Assembly (NCBI GenBank): GCA_964489215.1
Contig: CAZAYB010000169.1
Location: 1 to 6,978 of the forward strand
Direction of reading: 5' to 3'
Length of the DNA stretch: 6,978 bases
Source of the DNA: CAZAYB01 sp964489215
GTDB lineage: Bacteria > Planctomycetota > Phycisphaerae > Sedimentisphaerales > Anaerohalosphaeraceae
The position numbers were made by a program, and so were the translations under genes. Under the pieces are notes generated by a model. That model saw nothing but the letters and a program-made list of their open reading frames with translations, did not search any database and was not told the origin of the DNA. Shown in pieces: positions 1 through 6,797 of this stretch; the first letter of the stretch is position 1, and each line of letters starts with the position of its first letter.

Positions 1-2
1 AC

Positions 3-1628
3 TTGCTCGAAATGGCTGCCATCGAACTGTCAATAAAGGACAACAGCTGTGAAACCGCCGAACAAAGACACGAAGGAATAGAACCTGATATGTTTGTAAA
101 AGCAATCAAGGCTCTTGACTTTCACTATGTAAATGTCGTCGATTATGAAAAAATGCTTGAAAAAGCCATAAAGCGGGCAAAACTGCTCGGAAAAGTTGTA
201 ACTCAAACCCAGGAACAGCTCGCATTCAAGGCCGAGCCCGATGATGATGCCAATTGGCAAAAAGGTTTGAAAAAGCTGAGCTCACCTGGCTCAGAAACCT
301 TCAGTGTCGTAACTCGAGATAAATTTATAAAAATTTTCTACCAGGTTCTCAAACTCAACCAGGAAACTCTAAAAATGCCCGACGAGGTCGTAATTGCACA
401 ATATGCAGAATCTGCTCTTTCTGCTCTCGACCCTCACACAAACCTTATCTGGCCCTGGCAGGTAAGGGATTTTCAAAAGAACATTACACAAAAATTTACT
501 GGGGTTGGAATACAGATCTCAAAAATAAAGGGAATCCTGAAAGTCGAAAGCCTTATACCAAACACACCTGCTTACAAATCAGGCCTTGACGCCGACGACA
601 TCATTACCGCTATAAACGGCGAACCCGTCACAAAGGAAATGAGCATACAATGTGCCGTCAGCAAAATCACCGGACCAAGAGGCACACCTGTAACATTAAC
701 GGTAAAAAGAGCGGATAAACAAAAAGAAGAAGACATAATGATCGTTCGCGATTACATAATTGTGCCGACAATAAAAGGCTGGCAAAGAGAAGCTGACGGG
801 GACTGGAAATACATGATTGACCCTGAAAACAAGATTGGATATCTCAGCATCAGCAACTTCACCGACACTACTGCAAGGGACATGGAAAGAGCCTTAAAAA
901 AGCTTGAGCAGCGAGGGCTAAATGGACTTATCCTCGACCTTAGATACAACACAGGCGGCCTGCTTATAAGCGCTGCAGACGTCGCTGACATGTTCATCAA
1001 CGTAGAAAACGGACTGATTGTAAAAAGTCAGCCCAGATGGGGACTCTCATCATACGAAGAGGCTCATGCAAAAGGAACACACCCAAACTATCCACTCGTT
1101 ATACTCATAAATCAAAGTTCAGCAAGTGCCTCAGAAATCGTTGCTGGCGCACTGCAGGATGAAAAATACAACCGAGCAACTCTCGTAGGAGTGCGGTCAT
1201 ACGGAAAAGGAAGCGTGCAGACAATTCTCGACCATACCGGCGGAGGCTCAAAACTCAAATACACCATGGCTTACTACCATCTGCCAAGCAACCAGAGGGT
1301 ACACGACAGACATGAAATGGAAAGACAGGGTAGAAAAGACTGGGGAATTGCTCCTGACGTTGAGGTTAAGCTCACACCTGAGGAAATCAATCAGATGCGG
1401 GAAGTACAAAACGAAAACGAAACACTCGCAAGGGCAGACCATGATTATGAGGTAATGCCGATTAACAGGCACTCAAATTACCAGACCATAAAAAATGACC
1501 CTCAGCTCGCCGTTGCTTTGGTTGTACTCAAAGGCAAAATGCTCATGGCAGGAGAGCCTGTTAAGTTTGATCATGAAAGCATTTCAGCAACAGCAAAGGC
1601 TGTAAATTCAAAAGAAAAATCAAAATAA
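3..1628 (+). CDS. S41 family carboxyl-terminal processing peptidase, 5'-partial
   Basis: Periplasmic or envelope serine protease of the CtpA/CtpB/Prc family, which trims or degrades proteins from their C-termini. The frame is open to the left edge, so the true start and any signal peptide lie outside; residues here are counted from the codon at base 3 (541 visible). Residues about 30-145 are helical and end in the family motif LDPHT (142-146). A PDZ domain spans about 165-237 (GVGIQI, then PAYKSGLDADDIITAING). The S41 core follows, with LDLRYNTGGL at 311-320. The nucleophile is predicted as Ser375 in SASASEIVAGALQD, the general base as Lys402 in GKGSVQ, and Gln406 sits at the CtpB-like K+4 position, so the enzyme looks catalytically intact. 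The Lys-rich C-terminal tail shows no membrane segment. A stretch of about 75 residues (65-138) separates a first helical segment from LDPHT, longer than usual. Family assignment is secure; ctpA, ctpB or prc orthology is not resolved. Confidence 0.93.
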   Translation: MLEMAAIELSIKDNSCETAEQRHEGIEPDMFVKAIKALDFHYVNVVDYEKMLEKAIKRAKLLGKVVTQTQEQLAFKAEPDDDANWQKGLKKLSSPGSETFSVVTRDKFIKIFYQVLKLNQETLKMPDEVVIAQYAESALSALDPHTNLIWPWQVRDFQKNITQKFTGVGIQISKIKGILKVESLIPNTPAYKSGLDADDIITAINGEPVTKEMSIQCAVSKITGPRGTPVTLTVKRADKQKEEDIMIVRDYIIVPTIKGWQREADGDWKYMIDPENKIGYLSISNFTDTTARDMERALKKLEQRGLNGLILDLRYNTGGLLISAADVADMFINVENGLIVKSQPRWGLSSYEEAHAKGTHPNYPLVILINQSSASASEIVAGALQDEKYNRATLVGVRSYGKGSVQTILDHTGGGSKLKYTMAYYHLPSNQRVHDRHEMERQGRKDWGIAPDVEVKLTPEEINQMREVQNENETLARADHDYEVMPINRHSNYQTIKNDPQLAVALVVLKGKMLMAGEPVKFDHESISATAKAVNSKEKSK

Positions 1629-1642
1629 CAGGATCTAAAATT

Positions 1643-1649
1643 AAGAGGT
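1643..1649 (+). promoter_or_regulatory. Ribosome binding site of lysS
   Basis: The Shine-Dalgarno-like AAGAGGT lies 9 nt before a GTG codon at 1659 in the 30 bp gap after the protease stop. No ATG is suitably placed at the N-terminus, so this site decides the GTG start. It is one of only two good Shine-Dalgarno sequences in the window. Confidence 0.7.
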
Positions 1650-1658
1650 AAAAACAAA

Positions 1659-3110
1659 GTGCAGCAGGATAATCAAACCAGGGATAAATTTGAGCAGAAC
1701 AGACAAAATAAACTAAACAAACTGGTTGAAATGGGAATTGACCCTTACGGAGGAAAATATGAAAATGCCGAATCAACAAAGTCTGCCGTAAGCAGATTCC
1801 AGGAAGACAGACAGGACATCACAGCAAGATGCGCAGGAAGAATTGTACTGCTAAGAGACATCGGAAAGCTGATTTTTATCACATTACGCGATTCCACAGG
1901 CACCATACAGCTGGGACTAAGCAAAAAGCTGCTCTCCGAAGAATGGCCCCGTATGAAACTGCTTGACCTTGGAGACATAATCGGTGCACAAGGCCAGCTC
2001 GGTAAAACAAGAACAGGCGAAATAACAATATGGGCAGACCAGGTAACACTTCTTGGAAAAGCTCTGCTGCCCCCACCCGAAAAATTCCACGGCCTAAGCG
2101 ATGTCGACCTGCGTTACAGGCAAAGATACGTCGACCTCTGGGCAAACCCCGAAGTCATGCAAAGGTTCCGAAAAAGAAGCCTCATGGTATCATCCATAAG
2201 AGAATTCTTAACCCGGGAAGGATTTTACGAAGTAGAAACACCAATGATGCAGTCAATACCGGGAGGTGCCGCCGCAAAACCTTTTATAACTCATCACAAC
2301 GCACTCGATATGGAATTATATCTGAGAATAGCTCCGGAACTTTTCCTAAAAAGACTTCTCGTAGGTGGAATGGAAAGGGTTTTTGAGATTAACAGAAACT
2401 TCAGAAACGAAGGACTTTCAACACGCCACAATCCCGAGTTTACAATGCTCGAACTCTACCAGGCCTACGCAGACTACAACGACATGATGGACATAACAGA
2501 ATCGCTCGTTTCATTGCTTATCGAAAAGTACTGCCAGTCTGAACAGTTGCCCTTTGGAGACCTTCAAATTAATTACAAAAGACCATGGCGAAGAGCAAAA
2601 TATGCCGATCTGCTTAAAGAGCACGCCGGCTGTGATATCAGCGACATTGAAGCAGTAAGAAAAAAAGCTGAAAAAATCGGAATAGATCACCAGTCGATGG
2701 ATGACCCCGTCGTAATAAGCGAAGTCTTCGAGGCAACCGTTGAACATAATCTTATTGATCCTACTTTTGTTATTGATTATCCCGCTCCGCTGTGCCCTTT
2801 GACAAAACCAAACAAAACAAACCCTGATTTTGCCGAAAGATTTGAACTTATCGTCGCAAAAATGGAACTTGCCAACGCTTATACCGAACTAAACGACCCT
2901 GCAGTACAGGAAGAAAACTTCAAAAGACAGCTAAAGGGCGAAGAAGATACCATGGCAAAAATGGATGATGATTTCATAACCGCTCTGAAATATGGTATGC
3001 CGCCTGCTGGCGGACTCGGAATTGGCATTGACAGGCTCATAATGCTACTGACAAATGCTTCAAGCATTAGAGATGTCATACTCTTTCCTTTGCTTAAGAA
3101 TGTTCAATAA
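1659..3110 (+). CDS. lysS: Lysine--tRNA ligase, class II (LysRS)
   Basis: Cytoplasmic enzyme that activates lysine with ATP and charges tRNA-Lys. The 483 residues are close to the roughly 500 of bacterial LysRS. An OB-fold anticodon-binding domain spans about 58-135, followed by the class II catalytic core. Motif 1 is around 181-208 (EVETPMMQSIPGGAAAKPF). Motif 2 is at 247-270 (NFRNEGLSTRHNPEF, then LELYQAYADY). Motif 3 is at 451-464 (GGLGIGIDRLIMLL). Lysine-pocket residues known from E. coli LysRS appear conserved: Glu227 in APELFLKR, Glu265 and Tyr267 in LELY, and Asn406, Tyr408 and Glu410 in ANAYTELND. The GTG start at 1659 is supported by AAGAGGT upstream. The segment DYPAPLCPLTK (373-383) differs from the proteobacterial form and recalls planctomycete LysRS, from memory. 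One local oddity is Ala-Lys at 400-401, where a Gly usually precedes the conserved Glu. The gene ends in SIRDVILFP plus a short tail, 46 bp before the first permease. Confidence 0.97.
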   Translation: MQQDNQTRDKFEQNRQNKLNKLVEMGIDPYGGKYENAESTKSAVSRFQEDRQDITARCAGRIVLLRDIGKLIFITLRDSTGTIQLGLSKKLLSEEWPRMKLLDLGDIIGAQGQLGKTRTGEITIWADQVTLLGKALLPPPEKFHGLSDVDLRYRQRYVDLWANPEVMQRFRKRSLMVSSIREFLTREGFYEVETPMMQSIPGGAAAKPFITHHNALDMELYLRIAPELFLKRLLVGGMERVFEINRNFRNEGLSTRHNPEFTMLELYQAYADYNDMMDITESLVSLLIEKYCQSEQLPFGDLQINYKRPWRRAKYADLLKEHAGCDISDIEAVRKKAEKIGIDHQSMDDPVVISEVFEATVEHNLIDPTFVIDYPAPLCPLTKPNKTNPDFAERFELIVAKMELANAYTELNDPAVQEENFKRQLKGEEDTMAKMDDDFITALKYGMPPAGGLGIGIDRLIMLLTNASSIRDVILFPLLKNVQ

Positions 3111-3156
3111 AAAATAACTCCAAATAATTCTGCAAAACTGCTTAAATCAGAAACTT

Positions 3157-4479
3157 ATGAAATATTTAAGTTCATTTCTTTCCTGGCGGTATCTAAGCAG
3201 CAAGAGAGTCGTTTTCCTGAGTCTCGCTGCTGTAGCAATGAGCTGTTGCCTTCTCGTAACAGTCTCCAGCCTTTTCACAGGTTTCATAAATGCACTCGAA
3301 AAAAGCGCAACAAAGCAAATGGGAGATGTAATCTTAAACTCTCCGGGACAAACCGCCATCCCCAAATGGCCCATACTCGCAGAAAAAATAACACAACTCC
3401 CACTTATCCACTCCGCTACCGGAGTAATCAATTCCCAGGGACTTATGCTTATCAACAAGGGAAACGTAAGAGCTGTAAGCATCTGGGGAATCGATATTGA
3501 TACAAGAAAAAAAGTTGCCCCTTTCCATGATGCCCTGTTAAAACAGAAAAACGCAGATAATATCAACTTCGATACAATCGGCCCCAAGGACCAATTGAAA
3601 GGATTTGTCTCGATCGGACTGGTTAGTGAGCCTGACGAAAAAACAGATGAATATGACTTTGATTCAGCAATTGAGCTGACTGGAAAACAGTTCATTGTTA
3701 CTGCCGCAAGCCCAGCTCTTAAAAAACCCGCCTCAATGAGGCTCATTGTAGCTGACATAATGTTTACAGGAATTTACGACCTGGACAAACATCTCGTTTT
3801 TGTCCCGATAGATCAGCTTGCAAAGAAAATATACCCGCAAACCCAACAGCCCGCCGATATGCTGCAGATAAAAATAAAAAAAGGTGCTGACCTCGAAAAA
3901 GCAACTCAGCAGGTAACCGAGGCATGGATAGATTTTGCCGAAAACACCTTAGGCTGGAGCAGGTACCTCGCTTCTATGGCAAAAATAGAAAGCGCAAAAA
4001 AAATGCAGGAACTTTTGATTAGCGAATACAGAAAACAAATGAAGGTCCTCCTCGTCATTTTCGGAATTGTAAGCGCTGGCATTGTACTGCTGGTATTCTG
4101 CATATTCTACATGATAGTAATGACAAAAAGAAAAGACATGGCCATAATTAAAAGCTGCGGTATGGGACCCTTACACATCGCCTCGATTTTCATTATCTTC
4201 GGTCTTGTCATCGGCCTGGCAGGCTCTGCCCTCGGTGTAGCAGCAGGGTATTTAATCTGCCATAACATAGAATTTGTCGAGCAGACAATAAGCAGCATAC
4301 TCGGTATAAAAATATGGAAAAGCAGTACATACCTGTTCACCAGAATACCGACCACAATGAACTGGCACGCTGTCGCATGGATCGTAACTGCTTCAATATC
4401 AGCCTCAATCGCAGGATCGCTGATACCTGCATTCTCAGCTGCAAAAGTAGAACCGGTAAAAATACTTCGTTACGAATAA
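3157..4479 (+). CDS. LolC/LolE-type ABC transporter permease (first of a pair)
   Basis: Inner-membrane permease, predicted to be one half of a LolC-LolE-like heterodimer that extracts outer-membrane lipoproteins with LolD. The 440 residues have the classic four-helix type VII layout. A cytoplasmic N-terminus (FLSWRYLSSKR) is followed by TM1 at about 18-42, then a periplasmic MacB_PCD-like domain at about 43-290. TM2 lies at about 296-321, TM3 at 340-368 and TM4 at 403-425, forming the FtsX domain. The TM2-TM3 loop carries the coupling-helix region KRKDMAIIKSCGM, a diverged form of the family RDIGILRATG. The C-terminus AAKVEPVKILRYE is the typical LolC/LolE/MacB ending. There is no recognisable Shine-Dalgarno before the ATG; the frame upstream stops at 3115-3117 and offers no other ATG. 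The gene sits 46 bp after lysS and 20 bp before its paralogue. Naming it lolC rather than lolE cannot be decided by eye. A MacB-like exporter is the alternative, but lolD downstream favours Lol. Confidence 0.85.
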   Translation: MKYLSSFLSWRYLSSKRVVFLSLAAVAMSCCLLVTVSSLFTGFINALEKSATKQMGDVILNSPGQTAIPKWPILAEKITQLPLIHSATGVINSQGLMLINKGNVRAVSIWGIDIDTRKKVAPFHDALLKQKNADNINFDTIGPKDQLKGFVSIGLVSEPDEKTDEYDFDSAIELTGKQFIVTAASPALKKPASMRLIVADIMFTGIYDLDKHLVFVPIDQLAKKIYPQTQQPADMLQIKIKKGADLEKATQQVTEAWIDFAENTLGWSRYLASMAKIESAKKMQELLISEYRKQMKVLLVIFGIVSAGIVLLVFCIFYMIVMTKRKDMAIIKSCGMGPLHIASIFIIFGLVIGLAGSALGVAAGYLICHNIEFVEQTISSILGIKIWKSSTYLFTRIPTTMNWHAVAWIVTASISASIAGSLIPAFSAAKVEPVKILRYE

Positions 4480-4499
4480 GGATTTATTACTTAAAAATA

Positions 4500-5852
4500 A
4501 TGTATAAAATTTTACTGCCAATCCGTTACCTTCTCAAAAGGCCGATAAGCTGGGTCGCCGTACTTGCCGTCTCTCTGTGTGTATTCATAGTAATTGTCGT
4601 AATGACAGTTATGAACGGACTCGTAGAGGACTTCAGACAAAAGAACCATAATTTTGTTGGAGATTGTATCGTTTCTACAGATTCCCTCGTCGGCTTTCCC
4701 TATTATCAGCAATTCAAAGAGCTGCTCGCAAAAAAGCCCTTTATCCAAAACACTTCCGCTGTAATAAACGCTTATGGCCTGCTGACTCAGGAAGGTGCAA
4801 AAGTCAACATGGGAATACAGATTATGGGATTAAACCCGATAGAACATGACAAGGTAACAGGATTTGGCGAAAGCCTTTACTATAACCGCAACGATGTAAA
4901 AAATGCTTTCCTCTCTGAAAACACTGACAAATCACCTGGCTGTATCGTAGGGATCGACAAAATGCCGCACGGAAGGGACCGAACTGGAAAATATCATCAC
5001 GCATCAAAAGTTCCCCAATTTGCTCTTACAATAAGCTGCTTTCCGCTGACTGCCAAAGGCGTACTCGCAAAAGCAGGAACTGACCTGGTAAACCGCAAAA
5101 CATTTTATGTAACCGATGACAGCAGAACAGGACTGGTAAAAATCGATGAAAACATGATATACATACCATTTGAATACGCCGCTGCGCTTACGGGAATGGA
5201 CTCCTCCCAGCCCCGCGCAAGTGCGATACATATTAAGTTTGCCGACTCTGAAAACCTGGAAAAATCCGTTAAAAAAGTAAGATCATTATGGCAAACGTTC
5301 AAAAAAACAAAAACCAATTCACCTTATATTGATTTACTCCACACCGTAAAGGTTGAAAACTGGAAACAGAACCGAAGAAGTGTTATAGCCCCCATGGAAA
5401 AGGAACAGCTGATGTTGACGCTGCTTTTTGCGATGCTTGCTGTTATCACCGTTTTTGTCGTACTCGTCGTCTTTTACATGATAATCAGCCACAAAAGCAG
5501 GGACATTGGCATATTAAGAAGCACAGGGGTATCATCAATTTCTGTAATTTCCATTTATGTCATATTCGCGGTTCTTATAGGCATTACCGGTTCGGTGCTC
5601 GGAGGCCTAAGCGGAACCGTTTTCGTTTCTCAGGCAAACAACATAGAGACCTGGCTGTTTCAACAATTCGGCTGGCAGCTATGGGACAGAAGCGTTTACG
5701 CAATAGGAGATATACCAGACCGCATTAGGCCAAAGGTTGTCATTTTAGTCATTACATCAGCGATATCAGCTTCGGTACTCGGTGCTTTCCTGCCTGCCTT
5801 CAGAGCTGCAAATAAAAAAATTGCTGACGTCATCGCTGTAAACCAGATTTAG
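4500..5852 (+). CDS. LolC/LolE-type ABC transporter permease (second of a pair)
   Basis: Partner inner-membrane permease for lipoprotein export, 450 residues. I chose the ATG at 4500: the frame is open further left to an ATG at 4314, but that stretch overlaps the previous gene by 166 bases and encodes a basic, Cys-containing sequence unlike this family. From 4500 the protein opens with RYLLKRPISWVAVL and TM1 at about 17-40, which ends in VMTVMNGL, closely matching LolC/LolE N-termini. A periplasmic domain spans about 41-300. TM2 is at about 303-329, preceded by the APMEKEQLM segment typical of LolC/E. TM3 is at 347-376 and TM4 at 411-432. The TM2-TM3 loop has an excellent coupling motif, SRDIGILRSTGVSS (333-346). 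The C-terminus (KKIADVIAVNQI) lacks the usual LRYE ending. The only Shine-Dalgarno-like bases, AAGGA at 4478-4482, overlap the previous stop 17 nt upstream, so translational coupling is likely. The lolC/lolE assignment is not resolved. Confidence 0.87.
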   Translation: MYKILLPIRYLLKRPISWVAVLAVSLCVFIVIVVMTVMNGLVEDFRQKNHNFVGDCIVSTDSLVGFPYYQQFKELLAKKPFIQNTSAVINAYGLLTQEGAKVNMGIQIMGLNPIEHDKVTGFGESLYYNRNDVKNAFLSENTDKSPGCIVGIDKMPHGRDRTGKYHHASKVPQFALTISCFPLTAKGVLAKAGTDLVNRKTFYVTDDSRTGLVKIDENMIYIPFEYAAALTGMDSSQPRASAIHIKFADSENLEKSVKKVRSLWQTFKKTKTNSPYIDLLHTVKVENWKQNRRSVIAPMEKEQLMLTLLFAMLAVITVFVVLVVFYMIISHKSRDIGILRSTGVSSISVISIYVIFAVLIGITGSVLGGLSGTVFVSQANNIETWLFQQFGWQLWDRSVYAIGDIPDRIRPKVVILVITSAISASVLGAFLPAFRAANKKIADVIAVNQI

Positions 5853-5955
5853 TCAGCTTCAAAAAATCCGCCACTTTTCAAATATCATGGCACAAATTAT
5901 AAGTTTTTTACATCATATGCTCATTTAAACTGCCCAATACCCCTTTCTGTCCCTG

Positions 5956-5971
5956 ATTTTGCTTGCAAAAT
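5956..5971. promoter_or_regulatory. Perfect 7-bp-arm palindrome, possible operator
   Basis: The sequence ATTTTGC-TT-GCAAAAT is a perfect inverted repeat with 7-base arms and a 2-base centre. A 2-nt loop is too tight for a good RNA hairpin and no U-tract follows, so a binding site for a dimeric regulator is more likely than a terminator. It overlaps the -35-like element of the candidate lolD promoter. In AT-rich DNA such a repeat can arise by chance. Confidence 0.3.
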
Positions 5972-5991
5972 AAACACTTCTAATCCATTAT
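5963..5991 (+). promoter_or_regulatory. Weak candidate sigma-70-type promoter for lolD
   Basis: TTGCAA (5963-5968) and CATTAT (5986-5991) each match four of six consensus bases with the ideal 17 bp spacing; TATACA at 5989-5994 is an alternative -10 at a poorer 20 bp. Initiation near 5998-6002 would give a leader of about 45 nt. The evidence is positional and weak. Confidence 0.25.
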
Positions 5992-6017
5992 ACATAGCAA
6001 TTAACCTTATTTCATAA

Positions 6018-6046
6018 ATGTCATTGCTCATCTGATGGGAAAATAA
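6018..6046 (+). other. Two minimal upstream ORFs chained to the lolD start
   Basis: ATG at 6018 opens a five-residue frame (MSLLI) stopping with TGA at 6033-6035. The last base of that stop is the A of ATG at 6035, which opens MGK and stops with TAA at 6044-6046. The last base of that stop is the A of the lolD ATG. The junctions are therefore TGATG and TAATG. A TAA also directly precedes the first ATG in frame. The order of codons is certain; whether ribosomes use it is inference. Only GGGA at 6037-6040 resembles a Shine-Dalgarno for lolD. Confidence 0.3.
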
Positions 6047-6732
6047 TGCAGGACCTTCTCAAAGCTGAAAATATACATAAGACATATAAACTCGGACAGG
6101 CGAAAATTCAGGTCCTCAAAGGTCTTGAGCTTACCGTAAAAAAGGGACAGTTCATAGCCGTTATCGGTGCCTCTGGAAGCGGAAAAAGCACACTGCTCCA
6201 CATCATGGGAGCTCTCGATAAACCGGATCAGGGTAGTGTAGAGTTTGAAAACCAGAAACTGGACAAACTTTCATCCTCTGCCCTGAATAGATTCAGGAAT
6301 AAAAAGGTCGGATTTGTCTTCCAGTTCTACCACCTCCTCGACGAGCTTGACGTAACGGAAAATGCAATGCTTTCTGCAATGGCAGGAAAAAGCATACCAG
6401 CATGGTTCGCTTCTTCAAAAAAAGTAAAAAAACAGGCTCAGGAAATGCTTGAAAGGCTCGGCCTCTCGCACAGGCTAACTCACAAGCCCTACCAGCTAAG
6501 CGGTGGTGAAAGACAAAGAGTTGCAATCGCAAGGGCACTTATGAACCAGCCCACACTGTTACTCGCTGACGAACCTACAGGAAACCTTGACTTGGAGACA
6601 GGAAATGGTATCCTAAAGGTTTTCGAGCAATTAAACGACCAGGGCCAGACAATCATTATGGTAACACATGACAGGAATATTGCCGACAGAGCGGATATAG
6701 TAATGAACCTGGCAGATGGCAAGATCGTGTGA
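6046..6732 (+). CDS. lolD: Lipoprotein-releasing ABC transporter ATP-binding protein LolD
   Basis: Cytoplasmic ATPase that drives the LolC/LolE-type permease pair. The 228 residues are close to E. coli LolD (about 233). All nucleotide-binding elements are intact: Walker A GASGSGKST at 41-49, Q-loop Gln93, signature LSGGERQ at 151-157, Walker B LLLADE at 171-176 with catalytic Glu176, D-loop GNLD at 179-182, and switch His208. The stretch FQFYHLLDELDVTENAML (92-109) resembles the LolD-specific form FQ-x-HLL-x-ELT-x-x-EN, which separates it from other MacB/FtsE-type ATPases. The ATG at 6046 follows directly after a TAA it overlaps by one base; only a weak GGGA lies 5 nt upstream. It follows the second permease after 193 bp and precedes ilvE by 65 bp, ending in TGA. 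FtsE or a MacB-type ATPase is possible but less likely given two adjacent Lol-type permeases. Confidence 0.92.
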   Translation: MQDLLKAENIHKTYKLGQAKIQVLKGLELTVKKGQFIAVIGASGSGKSTLLHIMGALDKPDQGSVEFENQKLDKLSSSALNRFRNKKVGFVFQFYHLLDELDVTENAMLSAMAGKSIPAWFASSKKVKKQAQEMLERLGLSHRLTHKPYQLSGGERQRVAIARALMNQPTLLLADEPTGNLDLETGNGILKVFEQLNDQGQTIIMVTHDRNIADRADIVMNLADGKIV

Positions 6733-6786
6733 AAAAAACACCGAATGTTGATATTTGTAAAGACCAGGCGTAGCTAAAATCAAAGT

Positions 6787-6790
6787 GGAG
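6787..6790 (+). promoter_or_regulatory. Ribosome binding site of ilvE
   Basis: GGAG, within GTGGAG, lies 7 nt before the ATG at 6798, a standard spacing. Together with lysS this shows that Shine-Dalgarno initiation operates in this genome, although the lol genes lack clear sites. Confidence 0.7.
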
Positions 6791-6797
6791 AATTTTT

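Larger units (their letters stand above)
5853..6045 (+). other. 193 bp intergenic region, leader of lolD
   Basis: This is the only sizeable gap in the window. It is AT-rich and has no convincing protein-coding ORF (a 13-codon ATG frame at 5887-5928 has no support) and no GC-rich hairpin with a U-tract that would terminate the upstream transcript. It holds a palindrome at 5956-5971, a weak promoter-like pair overlapping it, and two minimal ORFs just before lolD, each listed separately. The rest, 5853-5955, shows nothing recognisable. That a LolD-type ATPase is separated from its permeases by this much DNA suggests some independent expression of lolD; this is inference. Confidence 0.6.

Noticed and set aside
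2030..2386. 118-codon + strand frame inside lysS
   Set aside because: It is out of frame with clear LysRS motifs; the product is rich in Arg, Lys and Pro with no family resemblance.
3147..3758. 203-codon open frame on the - strand opposite the first permease
   Set aside because: It lies entirely antisense to a well-supported membrane protein gene, shows no recognisable motif, and is a side effect of codon use on the + strand.
3996..4003. Run of eight A in the first permease, considered as a slippage or programmed frameshift site
   Set aside because: The frame continues intact through TM2-TM4 to a canonical C-terminus and no alternative product looks meaningful.
5890..5925. AT-only inverted repeat with a T run, considered as a terminator of the permease transcript
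   Set aside because: The stem would be about five A-T/G-T pairs with no G-C clamp, far too weak for an intrinsic terminator.
5887..5928. 13-codon ATG frame (MAQIISFLHHMLI) after the second permease
   Set aside because: There is no Shine-Dalgarno, the length is within chance expectation, and it is not coupled to a neighbour.
6748..6780. TTGATA and TAAAAT before ilvE, each five of six to sigma-70 consensus
   Set aside because: The spacing is 21 bp, outside the usual 15-19; the closer TTGTAA gives only 14 bp. It may be a weak promoter but cannot be supported.
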